Shown: positions 49,560 to 58,495, numbered from the stretch's first letter. The stretch: DNA of 64,000 nucleotides from Thermoflexus sp. (GCA_020724465.1 DYGX01000001.1:1-64000), one strand, 5' to 3'. Translations and numbers: made by a program. The notes: generated by a model not told the origin, from the letters alone.

Positions 49560-50639
49560 ATGGCGCATGAGATCATAACGTCCAAAGAGGAAGTGCTGCG
49601 CGGGTTCCGCGAGGAATACGAACGGCTGCGCGCCCGCGTGCGCGAAAACCAGCAGCTGATCGAGCAAAGCCAGCTCGAAGTCGAGCGGCTGCGCGAGCGC
49701 AACGTCGCCATCAGCGCGCAGATGCGGCGCATCGAAGCCAACTTCGATACTATTCCGCGTGCGGATATCAAAGCGGCGTACGACGACGCGCGAGACGCGC
49801 AGACCCGCCTGCTGACGATGCAAGGCCAGCTTGAGAAGCTGAAGGGCAACCAGGAAGAACTGGAATACTTTGAGCGCCTGTTGGGAAAGCTGTTGAACCT
49901 GGTGCAGGGCATCGCGCCCGACCGGCTGGCTGCGCCGGTATCTGGCGGCACCGATCTCAGCGGAGAAGGTGGAAATCTATCTACACAGGCGATCGTGCGC
50001 ATTGTTGAGGCGCAGGAGGCTGAGCGCCAGCGCCTGGCCCGGCAGATGCACGATGGTCCGGCGCAGTCGCTGACGAATTTCATCTTGCAGGCGGAAATCT
50101 GCCAGCGCCTGTTCGACCGCAATCCGGACCGCGCCGGCGAGGAACTGAAGAACCTGAAGGCTACGGCGACAGCGACCTTTCAAAAGGTTCGCGATTTCAT
50201 ATTCGACCTGCGGCCCATGATGCTCGACGACCTGGGTCTGGTGCCCACCATCCGCCGGTATGTTGAGGCGTATCAGGAGAAGACGGGCATCCGCACGCAG
50301 TTGAGCATTCTCGGCGATGAGCGCCGCCTGCCCGGGCATATCGAGGTGATGATGTTCCGCTCGGTGCAGAGCATCATGGGAGCGGCGCGCGACCACCTCG
50401 CCGCCAAAACCATCAGCATTGTGCTGGATGTCGGTCCGGAGCGGCTGAAAGCGACCGTTGAGCACGACGGACGGGGATTCGACCCCGAAGACGTGCTGGC
50501 AGGCGATCCTCACACCGAGGATGTGTTCGGCCTGCGGACCCTGCGCGAGCGGATCGGGCTGGTCGGCGGCAGCTTTGAAGTGACCAGCAGCGAAGACGAG
50601 ATCAGCCGCTATGTGATTGTGCTGCCGGCAGCCGGTTAG
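49560..50639 (+). CDS. Cytoplasmic DegS-like sensor histidine kinase with a degenerate N box
   Basis: A 359-residue protein without membrane segments. Residues ~8-115 form a long coiled coil. The HisKA_3 dimerisation domain has RLARQMHDGPAQSL with phospho-acceptor His164, and FDLRPMMLDDLGL. In the ATPase domain the G1 motif HDGRGFDP (Asp303) and G2 motif FGLRTLRERIGLVGG (about 323-337) are present. The N box, normally RxVQExxxNAxxHA, reads RSVQSIMGAARDHLAA (267-282): the Glu and the metal-binding Asn are replaced. It is likely the partner of the response regulator just upstream and precedes the Tad genes. Confidence 0.87.
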   Translation: MAHEIITSKEEVLRGFREEYERLRARVRENQQLIEQSQLEVERLRERNVAISAQMRRIEANFDTIPRADIKAAYDDARDAQTRLLTMQGQLEKLKGNQEELEYFERLLGKLLNLVQGIAPDRLAAPVSGGTDLSGEGGNLSTQAIVRIVEAQEAERQRLARQMHDGPAQSLTNFILQAEICQRLFDRNPDRAGEELKNLKATATATFQKVRDFIFDLRPMMLDDLGLVPTIRRYVEAYQEKTGIRTQLSILGDERRLPGHIEVMMFRSVQSIMGAARDHLAAKTISIVLDVGPERLKATVEHDGRGFDPEDVLAGDPHTEDVFGLRTLRERIGLVGGSFEVTSSEDEISRYVIVLPAAG

Positions 50640-50680
50640 GCAGGTGTAATTGCGTCATTACGAAGATGCTGGAAGTCCTT

Positions 50681-50728
50681 CGAGGGTAGCAATTAGCTGG
50701 CGCCTTGCTACCCTCGTTCGTTTTTTAT
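50681..50728 (+). terminator. Intrinsic terminator after the histidine kinase
   Basis: A 12-base stem, CGAGGGTAGCAA (50681-50692) with TTGCTACCCTCG (50705-50716), followed by TTCGTTTTTTAT. It separates the two-component pair from the Tad operon. Confidence 0.88.
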
Positions 50729-50751
50729 AACACTTGGGACTTTAGGGCTGT

Positions 50752-50779
50752 TTGCGCGAATTTCGCATCAGACTACACT
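50752..50779 (+). promoter_or_regulatory. Promoter of the Tad operon
   Basis: TTGCGC (50752-50757), 16 bases, TACACT (50774-50779), 74 bases before cpaB. The -35 and spacer resemble the promoter at 40705-40732. Confidence 0.5.
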
Positions 50780-50853
50780 TAGGTGAGAACTGCATTCGAG
50801 TGTCCGCAATTGCCTAGTGGCCCACCGGCGCCCACGCTTTGGGAGGGATAGCG

Positions 50854-52047
50854 ATGCGAGGTCGAGTCCTGGTCTTGATCGGTGCGATCATCCTGCTCGT
50901 TGTGTTGGTGATCGTCGTGTTCTTCGTGCTTCCGCCAGAAGAGCAAGAAGCACAACCCGAAACCCCCGGCGCTGCGCAGGTTGGGGGCGAAGTGGGAACC
51001 GGACAGCAAGGTGAGGGGGAACCGATTGTCCGGAACATGGTGAACATCGTGATCGCGATTCAGGACCTGCCTCGCGGTCTGACTATCCCCGCCGACGGCG
51101 TCGCGATCCAGCCCTGGCCCGAGGACGCGCTGCCCGAAACGGGCAACTACTTTGTTGACGTGAATGAAGTCATCGGGCGCATCGCGCGCACGGATATTTT
51201 CCGCGGGTCGCCTGTGTTGGGGCGGCAGGTGGTCGACAACCTGTATGAGATCGCCCAGACTGGCTCGGATGCAGCGGCGCTGATGGCCGGGCTTCCCGCC
51301 GATCGACCCTGGGTGGCGGTGTCGGTGCCGCTAGACCCGACGGGGATCGGGCAGGTGGCCTATGGCTTGCAGCCGGGCGATTACGTCGATGTCATCATGT
51401 CGTTCCTGTTTGTCGATGTGGACGAGGGCTTCCAGACCCGGCTACCCAACACCATTTCCGTCATCACCCGTGCCGAGACGGGCGAAATGGTGATCGGTGC
51501 GCCGCGCCAGGGACGGGTTGAGGCCAGCACGCTCTCGCCCGAAGGCGTGCTGGTCGGGCCGAGCGAGACGGCACAGCGCCCCCGGCTGGTGACGCAGCGA
51601 ACCATCGCCGATGCGTGGGTGGTGCATGTCGGCTACTTCCCGCCAGGTGGAAACATCGTGGGCGCAACGCCTACGCCGATCGCGGTCGAACCGCCTCCGC
51701 CGGCCCCAGGAGAAGTTCAGCAGGGGGTTCCGCCGACAGCGGCGCCGACCATGACGCCGTTTGCGCCGACGATCATCACCCTGGCCGTCACGCCTCAAGA
51801 CGCACTGGCGCTGGTGTGGGCGATCGACGCGCAGATCCCGATCACATTGGCCCTGCGCGCCGCGGGCGACCGGACCATCACGCAAACCGAAGCGGTCTCG
51901 TTGCAGTATATGATCCAGAACTTTAACATCACCCAGCCGGCGGCTTTGCCCTTCTCGTTGGAGCCGCCCATTCGCAGTGTGCGCCGGTATAATATCGGTA
52001 CGCTCTCGACCTTGATCGCGGAAGGGCAGCAGGGCGCCGCTGAGTAG
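50854..52047 (+). CDS. cpaB: Flp/Tad pilus assembly protein CpaB (RcpC)
   Basis: A 397-residue membrane-anchored protein of the Tad secretion system. An N-terminal helix (about 4-27, VLVLIGAIILLVVLVIVVFF) is followed by an SAF domain (VNIVIAIQDLPRGLTIPADG and the DIFRGSPVLGRQVV element) and a VAVSVPLDPTGIGQVAYGLQ segment typical of CpaB. A Pro/Thr-rich stretch lies near residues 275-315. ATG 50854 is chosen, with GGGAGGG at 50841-50847. It is the first gene of the cpaB-tadZ-tadA-tadB-tadC cluster. Confidence 0.88.
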   Translation: MRGRVLVLIGAIILLVVLVIVVFFVLPPEEQEAQPETPGAAQVGGEVGTGQQGEGEPIVRNMVNIVIAIQDLPRGLTIPADGVAIQPWPEDALPETGNYFVDVNEVIGRIARTDIFRGSPVLGRQVVDNLYEIAQTGSDAAALMAGLPADRPWVAVSVPLDPTGIGQVAYGLQPGDYVDVIMSFLFVDVDEGFQTRLPNTISVITRAETGEMVIGAPRQGRVEASTLSPEGVLVGPSETAQRPRLVTQRTIADAWVVHVGYFPPGGNIVGATPTPIAVEPPPPAPGEVQQGVPPTAAPTMTPFAPTIITLAVTPQDALALVWAIDAQIPITLALRAAGDRTITQTEAVSLQYMIQNFNITQPAALPFSLEPPIRSVRRYNIGTLSTLIAEGQQGAAE

Positions 52048-52075
52048 CACGGTGCATCTATCCGTCCCGAACGAA

Positions 52076-52119
52076 GCCGGAGAACACACCGCTTTGGCCA
52101 ACAAGGTGTGCTCTCCGGC
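52076..52119 (+). other. Intercistronic hairpin between cpaB and tadZ
   Basis: GCCGGAGAACACACC (52076-52090) pairs with GGTGTGCTCTCCGGC (52105-52119) with a single internal mismatch and a 14-base loop. There is no T run, so it is probably an mRNA stability or processing element in the 151-base gap. Confidence 0.6.
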
Positions 52120-52198
52120 CACTTAGGCACAGGCGGAGCGACAGCGTGATTCTGCGCAAGCGGATCCCTTAGCGTATCCAGACACCAGAAGGCAGCAT

Positions 52199-53524
52199 GT
52201 GATGAGTAGTGGAACGCCACGTGAAGTTATCAAGGTCCTGATTGTTGATGACATTCCCGACACGCGCGAGAACATCCGCAAGCTGCTCGCGTTTGAGGCC
52301 GATATTCAGGTTGTCGGAATGGCCGGGACCGGGCGCGAGGCGGTGCGTCTTGCGACCGAAACTCGACCCGACGTCGTGTTGATGGACATTAACATGCCGG
52401 ACATGGACGGGATCACGGCGACCAAGGCGATCAGCACCGCCGTGCGCACCGCTGCCGTGGTGATCATGTCCGTGCAGAGCGAGCCGGGATATTTGCGCCA
52501 GGCCATGCTGGCAGGCGCCCGCGATTACCTTACCAAGCCGATCGCCAGCGAGGAGCTGTACGCCACCATCCGGCGCGTGTACGAGCGGAATGAGCCGATC
52601 CGCCAGCAGGAAGCGATGCTTGGTGCAGCAGCCGTCGGGCACGTGGAGACCGCGCAGCGGCCCGTTGCCGCCAAGCAAGTCGGGGCAGGACATGTGATCG
52701 TGGTCTACAGCCCGCAGGGCGGCGCCGGCGTCACCACGATCGCGACCAACATCGCGGCGGCGCTGATCCGGCCCGAGACGCGCGTGCTGCTGATCGACTG
52801 CAACCTTCAGTTTGGCGATGTCGACGCTTTTTTGAATTTGCAGTCGCAGTCCAACATCTCGGACCTGACGAAAGTTGTCTCAGATCTCGATCAGGAGCTG
52901 ATTGACAACGTCCTGGTGACGCATGGCAGCGGGCTGAAAGTCCTGATGGCGCCGAGCCATCCTGAGGCAGCGTATGACATCACGACGGAGGCTGTCCGCC
53001 AGGTGATCGGCGCAGTGACCCCGCTGTACGACTACATTGTGATCGATACACCGGTGCAGTACGATGACCTGACTCTCAAGCTATTCGAGCTTGCGGAGAA
53101 GATCGTTCTCGTAGCCGTGCCGACGATTCCGTCGGTGCGCAACACGCGGAAAATGTTAGAGATTTTTGATAACGTAGAGAAGCCGCCCAAGTTATCAGAT
53201 AAAATTGTCTTTGTATTAAATCGCACCGTCAGCGAAAAGGAACGCGGCCGGGGGACGGTGCCAGCCGAGTCGATCGCAGCGCATCTGAAGAAAGACGTTG
53301 CCATGTCGATCCCGCTCGACGAACGCGCTGTGCTGACGTCGGTCAATCAAGGCGTCCCTCTGGTTGCCAAGCAGAAATCCCGCTCACCTGGACGAGAGCT
53401 GGCCGATCTGGCTGAGCTGCTGCGCAAGATGATCGAAACGGACGAACCGCCCGCGCAGCCTGCCGAGCAACAGATGCAGCGTTCCAAGAGTGGACTGCGG
53501 GCGCTTTTTGGCGGGACGGGGTAA
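52199..53524 (+). CDS. tadZ: TadZ/CpaE-like pilus localisation ATPase with intact receiver domain
   Basis: A 441-residue MinD/ParA-like protein that directs Tad pilus assembly to a cell site. An N-terminal receiver domain (about 11-125) has Asp17-Asp18, phospho-acceptor Asp63 (LMDINMPDMDG), Ser91 and Lys113. The ATPase domain (from about 162) has the deviant Walker A SPQGGAGVTTIATNIAAAL, then LLIDCNLQFGDVDAFLNL. Receiver domains of many TadZ proteins are degenerate; this one is complete. The start may be GTG 52199 (AAGG six bases upstream) or ATG 52202. Confidence 0.88.
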   Translation: MMSSGTPREVIKVLIVDDIPDTRENIRKLLAFEADIQVVGMAGTGREAVRLATETRPDVVLMDINMPDMDGITATKAISTAVRTAAVVIMSVQSEPGYLRQAMLAGARDYLTKPIASEELYATIRRVYERNEPIRQQEAMLGAAAVGHVETAQRPVAAKQVGAGHVIVVYSPQGGAGVTTIATNIAAALIRPETRVLLIDCNLQFGDVDAFLNLQSQSNISDLTKVVSDLDQELIDNVLVTHGSGLKVLMAPSHPEAAYDITTEAVRQVIGAVTPLYDYIVIDTPVQYDDLTLKLFELAEKIVLVAVPTIPSVRNTRKMLEIFDNVEKPPKLSDKIVFVLNRTVSEKERGRGTVPAESIAAHLKKDVAMSIPLDERAVLTSVNQGVPLVAKQKSRSPGRELADLAELLRKMIETDEPPAQPAEQQMQRSKSGLRALFGGTG

Positions 53525-53561
53525 GAAAATCCAGACGGGAAGGGTGTGAGGAGGCTGGGAT

Positions 53562-54965
53562 ATGTCGCTATTGAGACGCATCGAACGCGGTGGTCAGGGG
53601 CAGGAACCCGACCCCGCCGATCAGTCGAAGCTCGCTGCCATGCGCCGGCGGACGCCTGTGCCGCCGCCGTCAGGGTCATTGAGTGGCGTTCGTACCGAAC
53701 AGAACACGTATCTTGATCTCAAATCGCGGGTGCAAAACAAGCTTCTGGCAGAGCTGGACACCAGCGTCGATCCGCGCTCGCCAGAAGTTCGCGCTACGAT
53801 CGAGGAGCTGTTTTCCACGATCCTGGCCGAAGAAAGCATTGTATTGGGCCGCGCCGAGCGACAGCGGTTGTTCGAGGCCATTGTCGCGGAAATCCTTGGC
53901 TTTGGCCCGCTGGAGCCGCTGCTGGCCGAAGACAACATCACCGAGATCATGGTGAACGGCCCAAAGAACGTCTACATCGAGATTGCCGGCAATATCACGC
54001 GCTCGAATGTCAGCTTCGAAGACGAAGAGCATGTGCTGCGCGTGCTGGATCGCATTGTTGCTCCGCTTGGCCGCCGGATCGACGAAAGCTCGCCGACTGT
54101 GGACGCTCGCCTGCCCGATGGATCGCGCGTGAACGCCGTGATCCGCCCGATTGCCCTCTGCGGCCCAACCATCACGATCCGCAAGTTCTCCAAGCGCCCG
54201 TTCACCGTCGAAGACCTGATCCGGTTCGGCACGCTGACGCCCGAAGTGGCGGAGTTTCTGCGCGCCGCGGTGATCGCGCGCCTGAACATCGTCGTCTCCG
54301 GGGGTACGGGATCCGGAAAGACAACGCTGCTCAATGTGCTGTCGGGTTTCATTCCCAATGACGAGCGGATTATCACCATTGAGAACGCCGCCGAGCTTCA
54401 GCTCCGGCAAGAGCATGTCGTTTCCCTGGAAAGCCGCCCACCGAACATCGAGGGCCGGGGCGAGGTCAGCATCCGCGATCTGGTGGTGAACTCGCTCCGT
54501 ATGCGCCCGGACCGGATCGTTGTCGGCGAGTGCCGCGCGGGTGAGGCTCTGGACATGCTCCAGGCAATGAACACCGGGCACGAAGGCTCGCTAACCACCT
54601 GCCACTCTAACAGCCCGCGTGACACGCTGTCCCGCCTGGAAGTGATGTGCCTGATGGCTGGGATGGACTTGCCGGTGCGCGCCATTCGCGAGCAGGTCGC
54701 CTCGGCACTGGACCTGATCGTTCACCAAGAGCGCCTGCGCGATGGTACACGCAAGATCGTCAAGATCACCGAAATCCAGGGTATGGAAGGCGACGTGATC
54801 ACCATGTCCGATATCTTCGAGTTCGAGCAGGTGGGGCTGGAAGCGGGCAAGGTGATTGGCCGTATCCGGCCAACCGGCCTGCGCCCGAAGTTCATCGACC
54901 GCATCGAGGAAGCCGGAATCCACCTTCCGCCGTCGGTGTTTGGGATCGGCACGGCAAGGTATTAG
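53562..54965 (+). CDS. tadA: Tad pilus assembly ATPase TadA/CpaF
   Basis: A 467-residue type II/IV secretion ATPase that powers pilin export. It has the Walker A GGTGSGKTTLLNVLSG near residue 247, ENAAELQLRQEHVVSLESRP (Asp box), the Walker B region RPDRIVVGECRAGEALDMLQ, and a His box TGHEGSLTTCHSNS. The N-terminal region has EDNITEIMVNGPKNVYIE, typical of CpaF. Length is normal. It starts at ATG 53562 behind GAGGAGG. Confidence 0.94.
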   Translation: MSLLRRIERGGQGQEPDPADQSKLAAMRRRTPVPPPSGSLSGVRTEQNTYLDLKSRVQNKLLAELDTSVDPRSPEVRATIEELFSTILAEESIVLGRAERQRLFEAIVAEILGFGPLEPLLAEDNITEIMVNGPKNVYIEIAGNITRSNVSFEDEEHVLRVLDRIVAPLGRRIDESSPTVDARLPDGSRVNAVIRPIALCGPTITIRKFSKRPFTVEDLIRFGTLTPEVAEFLRAAVIARLNIVVSGGTGSGKTTLLNVLSGFIPNDERIITIENAAELQLRQEHVVSLESRPPNIEGRGEVSIRDLVVNSLRMRPDRIVVGECRAGEALDMLQAMNTGHEGSLTTCHSNSPRDTLSRLEVMCLMAGMDLPVRAIREQVASALDLIVHQERLRDGTRKIVKITEIQGMEGDVITMSDIFEFEQVGLEAGKVIGRIRPTGLRPKFIDRIEEAGIHLPPSVFGIGTARY

Positions 54966-54986
54966 CGCACGTGGTCGTGGCCTGTA

Positions 54987-55031
54987 CGCCGCGCTGCCAC
55001 GCAGCAGCGCCGCTGGATGAGCAGCGCGGCG
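54987..55031 (+). other. Intercistronic stem between tadA and tadB
   Basis: CGCCGCGCTG (54987-54996) can pair with CAGCGCGGCG (55022-55031). No T run follows. The 100-base gap holds no reading frame that looks coding. Confidence 0.4.
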
Positions 55032-55065
55032 GGCCAGCAGGTGGGAAAAGGGAGGCTGGCGCCAT

Positions 55066-56055
55066 ATGGCGACTGAACTGATTATTGCTGGCGCGGCCGG
55101 TTTGGTGGCGGTGGTCATCCTGATCATCGGGATCATCAGCATGCGGTCCGAGCGCCAGGAAGAGATCGAAGAGCGGCTCAACCGCTACACGTCCGAGTAC
55201 AGCAGCTTGCTGGCCGGCTATAGCGACGAGGTCAAGCCGGAAGAGGCGGCTGCCGAGGTCAGCCTGCTGACCCAACGGCTGGACCGCGCCCTGGCCGAGC
55301 GCGAGTTCGCCAAAAAGTGGCGCGTCCAGCTTGCGCGGGCCGACCTCAAGCTGACCGTGGCCGAGTATTTCGCGCTGCACATCATCTCCGGCATCGGGAC
55401 CTTCCTGATCGCGTGGTTCATCATCTTCGGGAACCCCATCGGCGGCGCGGTGATGGGGGTGGTGGGCCTGTTTTTCCCGCGCTTCTACGTTGCGCGCAAG
55501 CAGGGGCAGCGGCTGCGTGCCTTCGAAAACCAGCTCCCCGACACGATCTCGCTGTGGGTTAACGCGTTGCGCTCCGGGTATTCGGTGCTGCAGTCGATGG
55601 AGGCAATCGCCCGCGAATCACCGGAGCCAACCTCGACCGAATTCCGGCGGATTGTGCAAGAGGTTCAGTTGGGCATCCCGATGGAAGATGCCCTTGAGCA
55701 CTTGCTGAACAGGATGCCCAGTGATGACATGGACCTGGTCAACACCGCGGTGAACATTCAGCGCGAAGTCGGCGGCAACCTGGCGGAGATCCTGGAAGCG
55801 ATTGCCCACACGATCCGCGAGCGAATCAAGCTGAAGGGTGAGATTCGCGTGCTGACCGCGCAAGGACGCATCACCGGCTGGTTGATCTCGCTGCTGCCCA
55901 TCATTCTGACCCTGTTCCTGATGGTGGTTAGTCCGGGGTACATGGGAGGAATGGTTGAGAACCGCATGTGTGGCTGGCCGATGATGGGCCTCGGTCTGGG
56001 TATGATCGGAACGGGCGCTGCGATCATCCAGAAGATCGTGAGCATCGACTACTGA
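55066..56055 (+). CDS. tadB: Tad pilus inner-membrane protein TadB
   Basis: A 329-residue GspF-type platform protein of the pilus machine. Hydrophobic segments are at about 4-24, 105-123, 130-148 and 265-328. The T2SSF core ENQLPDTISLWVNALRSGYS then VQLGIPMEDALEHLLNRMPS is clear. It follows tadA after a 100-base gap and precedes tadC by 28 bases, the usual arrangement. Confidence 0.9.
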   Translation: MATELIIAGAAGLVAVVILIIGIISMRSERQEEIEERLNRYTSEYSSLLAGYSDEVKPEEAAAEVSLLTQRLDRALAEREFAKKWRVQLARADLKLTVAEYFALHIISGIGTFLIAWFIIFGNPIGGAVMGVVGLFFPRFYVARKQGQRLRAFENQLPDTISLWVNALRSGYSVLQSMEAIARESPEPTSTEFRRIVQEVQLGIPMEDALEHLLNRMPSDDMDLVNTAVNIQREVGGNLAEILEAIAHTIRERIKLKGEIRVLTAQGRITGWLISLLPIILTLFLMVVSPGYMGGMVENRMCGWPMMGLGLGMIGTGAAIIQKIVSIDY

Positions 56056-56083
56056 TGCCGGAGCCACCGGGATAGGAGCTACC

Positions 56084-57028
56084 ATGCCTGCGTTTGGAAT
56101 TCTGGGTCTTGTGATTGTCGCGGTCATCTTGGTGGTCGGCCTGATTGTGGTCGGGATGCGAGAAGATTCCGGCGTCGATCCGCTCCAGCGCCGCCTGGCC
56201 GAATACGGCGACCGCGAGCTGCCCGCCTCGCTTGAAGAGATCGAGCTGTCGCTCTCGATGCAGGAGCGCATCATCATTCCGATGTATCGGAGTCTGGCGC
56301 GCTTCGGTGCTCGCTTTACGCCGGAGAACCAGATCGAGGAGATCCGGCACCAGCTTGAGCTGGCCGGCAAAGCCCAGTCGATGGATCCTGCTACCTTCTT
56401 TGGCCAGCGGGTGGCGCTGACTCTGGCGATGGGCGGCGGGGCGTTTGTGCTTTTCTTTCTGGTCACCAACTGGGGACCGACGAAAAGTGTGCTGGGCGTG
56501 CTCGGCGGCATTCTGCTCGGCTACTACCTGCCCTTGCTGCAGCTCAAGAGCCAGATCAGCCGGCGCAAAGAGAACATCACCAAATCGCTCCCGGATGCGC
56601 TGGACCTGCTGACTATCTGTGTCGAGGCCGGGCTGGGGTTTGAGCAGGCTATGGGCAAGGTCTACGAAAAGTGGGACAACGATCTGGCGCTGGCGTTTGG
56701 ACGGGTGCTACAGGAAATCCAGCTTGGTAAGCGACGCAGCGAGGCCCTGCGCGATATGTCTCGCCGGATGGAAGTGCCCGATGTGACGAGCTTCGTCGCT
56801 GCCCTGATTCAGGCGGAGCAGCTTGGCGTGAGCATTGCGAAGATACTGCGTATTCAGGCCGACCAGATGCGCGTCAAGCGGCGCCAGCGCGCGCAGGAAA
56901 AAGCGCAGCAGGCGCCGGTCAAGATGATTGTGCCCCTGGTGTTCCTGATCTTTCCGTCGATCTGGATTGTGCTGCTTGGGCCATCAGTGATTATCATCCT
57001 TGAAGCGGGTATTCTAGGAGGATTTTAA
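56084..57028 (+). CDS. tadC: Tad pilus inner-membrane protein TadC
   Basis: A 314-residue GspF-domain membrane protein, the usual partner of TadB. Helices are at about 2-22, 104-125, 135-150 and 285-312. The T2SSF signature SLPDALDLLTICVEAGLGFE and RRMEVPDVTSFVAALIQAEQ followed by LGVSI is visible. It is the last recognisable Tad gene: no pilin, prepilin peptidase or TadE/G genes follow in this window. Confidence 0.9.
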   Translation: MPAFGILGLVIVAVILVVGLIVVGMREDSGVDPLQRRLAEYGDRELPASLEEIELSLSMQERIIIPMYRSLARFGARFTPENQIEEIRHQLELAGKAQSMDPATFFGQRVALTLAMGGGAFVLFFLVTNWGPTKSVLGVLGGILLGYYLPLLQLKSQISRRKENITKSLPDALDLLTICVEAGLGFEQAMGKVYEKWDNDLALAFGRVLQEIQLGKRRSEALRDMSRRMEVPDVTSFVAALIQAEQLGVSIAKILRIQADQMRVKRRQRAQEKAQQAPVKMIVPLVFLIFPSIWIVLLGPSVIIILEAGILGGF

Positions 57029-57088
57029 GGCAGCGACACCTGGGACGGCGTGGGTCTTGCACATCACGACACTGTTTCACAACACCGT

Positions 57089-57826
57089 ATGATATGGATT
57101 GAGCGGTGGGCCGAGGCGTCTCGCGCGCCGACGGTCACCAACCGTCTGAAGCTCCTGACACACCAGCTTGCAATGGGTGGACTGGATCTGTTGTTTCCGC
57201 CCCATTGCGTCGGCTGCGAACGAGTCGGGAGCTTTTTGTGTCCGCACTGCCTGGCGACGATCCAGGTGCCGGAGGAGCGCACATGCCCCGGCCTGGACGG
57301 CGTGTGCGTCGCGGCGGAATATGACGGCGTGGCCGGTGCGGCGATCCGCGCGTTGAAATACGACGGACAGACCCGCCTGGCCGAACCGTTGGGATTGCTG
57401 CTGGCGCACGCCCTCAGGCGGACGGATTGGCAGGTCGATCTGGTCGTCCCGGTGCCGCTGCATGATACACGATTGGCCGAACGGGGCTATAATCAGGCTA
57501 AGCTGATCAGTCTATATGCAGCCCGCGCTCTAGGGCTGAATGTGGAGCCTGGTGCTGTGCGGCGGGTGCGGAATACATCCAGTCAGGTCAATCTTAGCGC
57601 GCAGGAGCGGCGCGCCAATGTGAAAGGAGCGTTCGAATCGAATTCTGAGCTTGTGACTGGCCGGTCCATCCTTGTGGTAGACGATGTGTTGACAACCGGC
57701 GCAACCATCGCCGCCTGCGCCGAGGCCCTGCGGAACGCCGGGGCTAGCCGGGTGTATGGCGCGACCACCGCCGGCGCCGTGTTCTCCCCTGTCCCCGCTG
57801 CGGGTGATATTGGTTCGCCTGTGTGA
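57089..57826 (+). CDS. comF: ComF-family phosphoribosyltransferase-like protein
   Basis: A 245-residue protein. A single CX2C pair set (PHCVGC and LCPHC at about 35-58) is followed by a type I phosphoribosyltransferase domain with VVPVPLHDTRLAERGYNQAK and the PRPP loop ILVVDDVLTTGATIAACAEA near residue 205. ComF proteins aid DNA uptake. The second zinc-binding Cys pair usual after the first is missing; the sequence reads TCPGLDGVCVAAEYDG. ATG 57089 is chosen; GTG 57050 would add 13 residues. It is 60 bases after tadC. Confidence 0.85.
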   Translation: MIWIERWAEASRAPTVTNRLKLLTHQLAMGGLDLLFPPHCVGCERVGSFLCPHCLATIQVPEERTCPGLDGVCVAAEYDGVAGAAIRALKYDGQTRLAEPLGLLLAHALRRTDWQVDLVVPVPLHDTRLAERGYNQAKLISLYAARALGLNVEPGAVRRVRNTSSQVNLSAQERRANVKGAFESNSELVTGRSILVVDDVLTTGATIAACAEALRNAGASRVYGATTAGAVFSPVPAAGDIGSPV

Positions 57827-57857
57827 GGTAATTTGCAGCCGCTAGAAGGAGCAGGCT

Positions 57858-58439
57858 ATGGAACTCAAGATCCACGCTCGAAACGTTGATCTCACGCCTC
57901 GACTGCAGGAGCATGTAGAAAAGAAAGTCAACAAACTGGATCGCTACATGCCGAACATCCAAGACGTGCGGGTTGATCTCGCGATCGAGCGTCGTAAACA
58001 GGGGGTGGACCAGGCCATTGCACAGCTCACCCTGCGCAACACGCGCGGTGTGATTCTCCGTTCGGAAGATAAGAAGCAGCCGGATATCTATGCTGCCCTG
58101 GACGTCGCTTTGGACAAGATGTACCGGCAAATCCACCGGTACAAGGGGAAGCGCAAGCGCCGCGCGAGCCGCTATGCACCACAAGATGCCGAACTGGCCG
58201 TGATGGAGCCATTGCCCGGCGAGACGGTGGCCGAGGAGGAAGAGGAAGAGGAGAAGACGGCGATCGTCCGGCGCAAGGAAGTGCCGCTGGTTCCCATGAC
58301 CGAGGAAGAAGCGATCGACCAGATGGAGTTGTTGGGACACAACTTCTTCATCTTCTACAACGCGGAGACTGCGCGCATCGGTGTGCTCTACCGGCGCGAG
58401 GACGGGAATTACGGCGTGCTGGAACCTGTGGTCTCGTAG
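57858..58439 (+). CDS. hpf: Ribosome hibernation-promoting factor, long form
   Basis: A 193-residue HPF that dimerises 70S ribosomes into inactive 100S particles in stationary phase. The N-terminal S30AE domain (about 1-100) has MELKIHARNVDLTPRLQEHV then KVNKLDRYMP. An acidic linker with a run of Glu (about 126-133) leads to the C-terminal dimerisation domain (about 145-193: MTEEEAIDQMELLGHNFFIF). Length and domains are typical of the long form. AGAAGGAG precedes the start, and a terminator follows. Confidence 0.94.
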   Translation: MELKIHARNVDLTPRLQEHVEKKVNKLDRYMPNIQDVRVDLAIERRKQGVDQAIAQLTLRNTRGVILRSEDKKQPDIYAALDVALDKMYRQIHRYKGKRKRRASRYAPQDAELAVMEPLPGETVAEEEEEEEKTAIVRRKEVPLVPMTEEEAIDQMELLGHNFFIFYNAETARIGVLYRREDGNYGVLEPVVS

Positions 58440-58466
58440 ACGGCTGGCCTGCACCAGAGGGAGTCC

Positions 58467-58495
58467 GGCCGGGAGCACCTCGCTCCCGGCCTTTT
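58467..58495 (+). terminator. Intrinsic terminator after hpf
   Basis: A 10-base stem, GGCCGGGAGC (58467-58476) with GCTCCCGGCC (58482-58491), 5-base loop, then TTTTGT. Confidence 0.85.
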
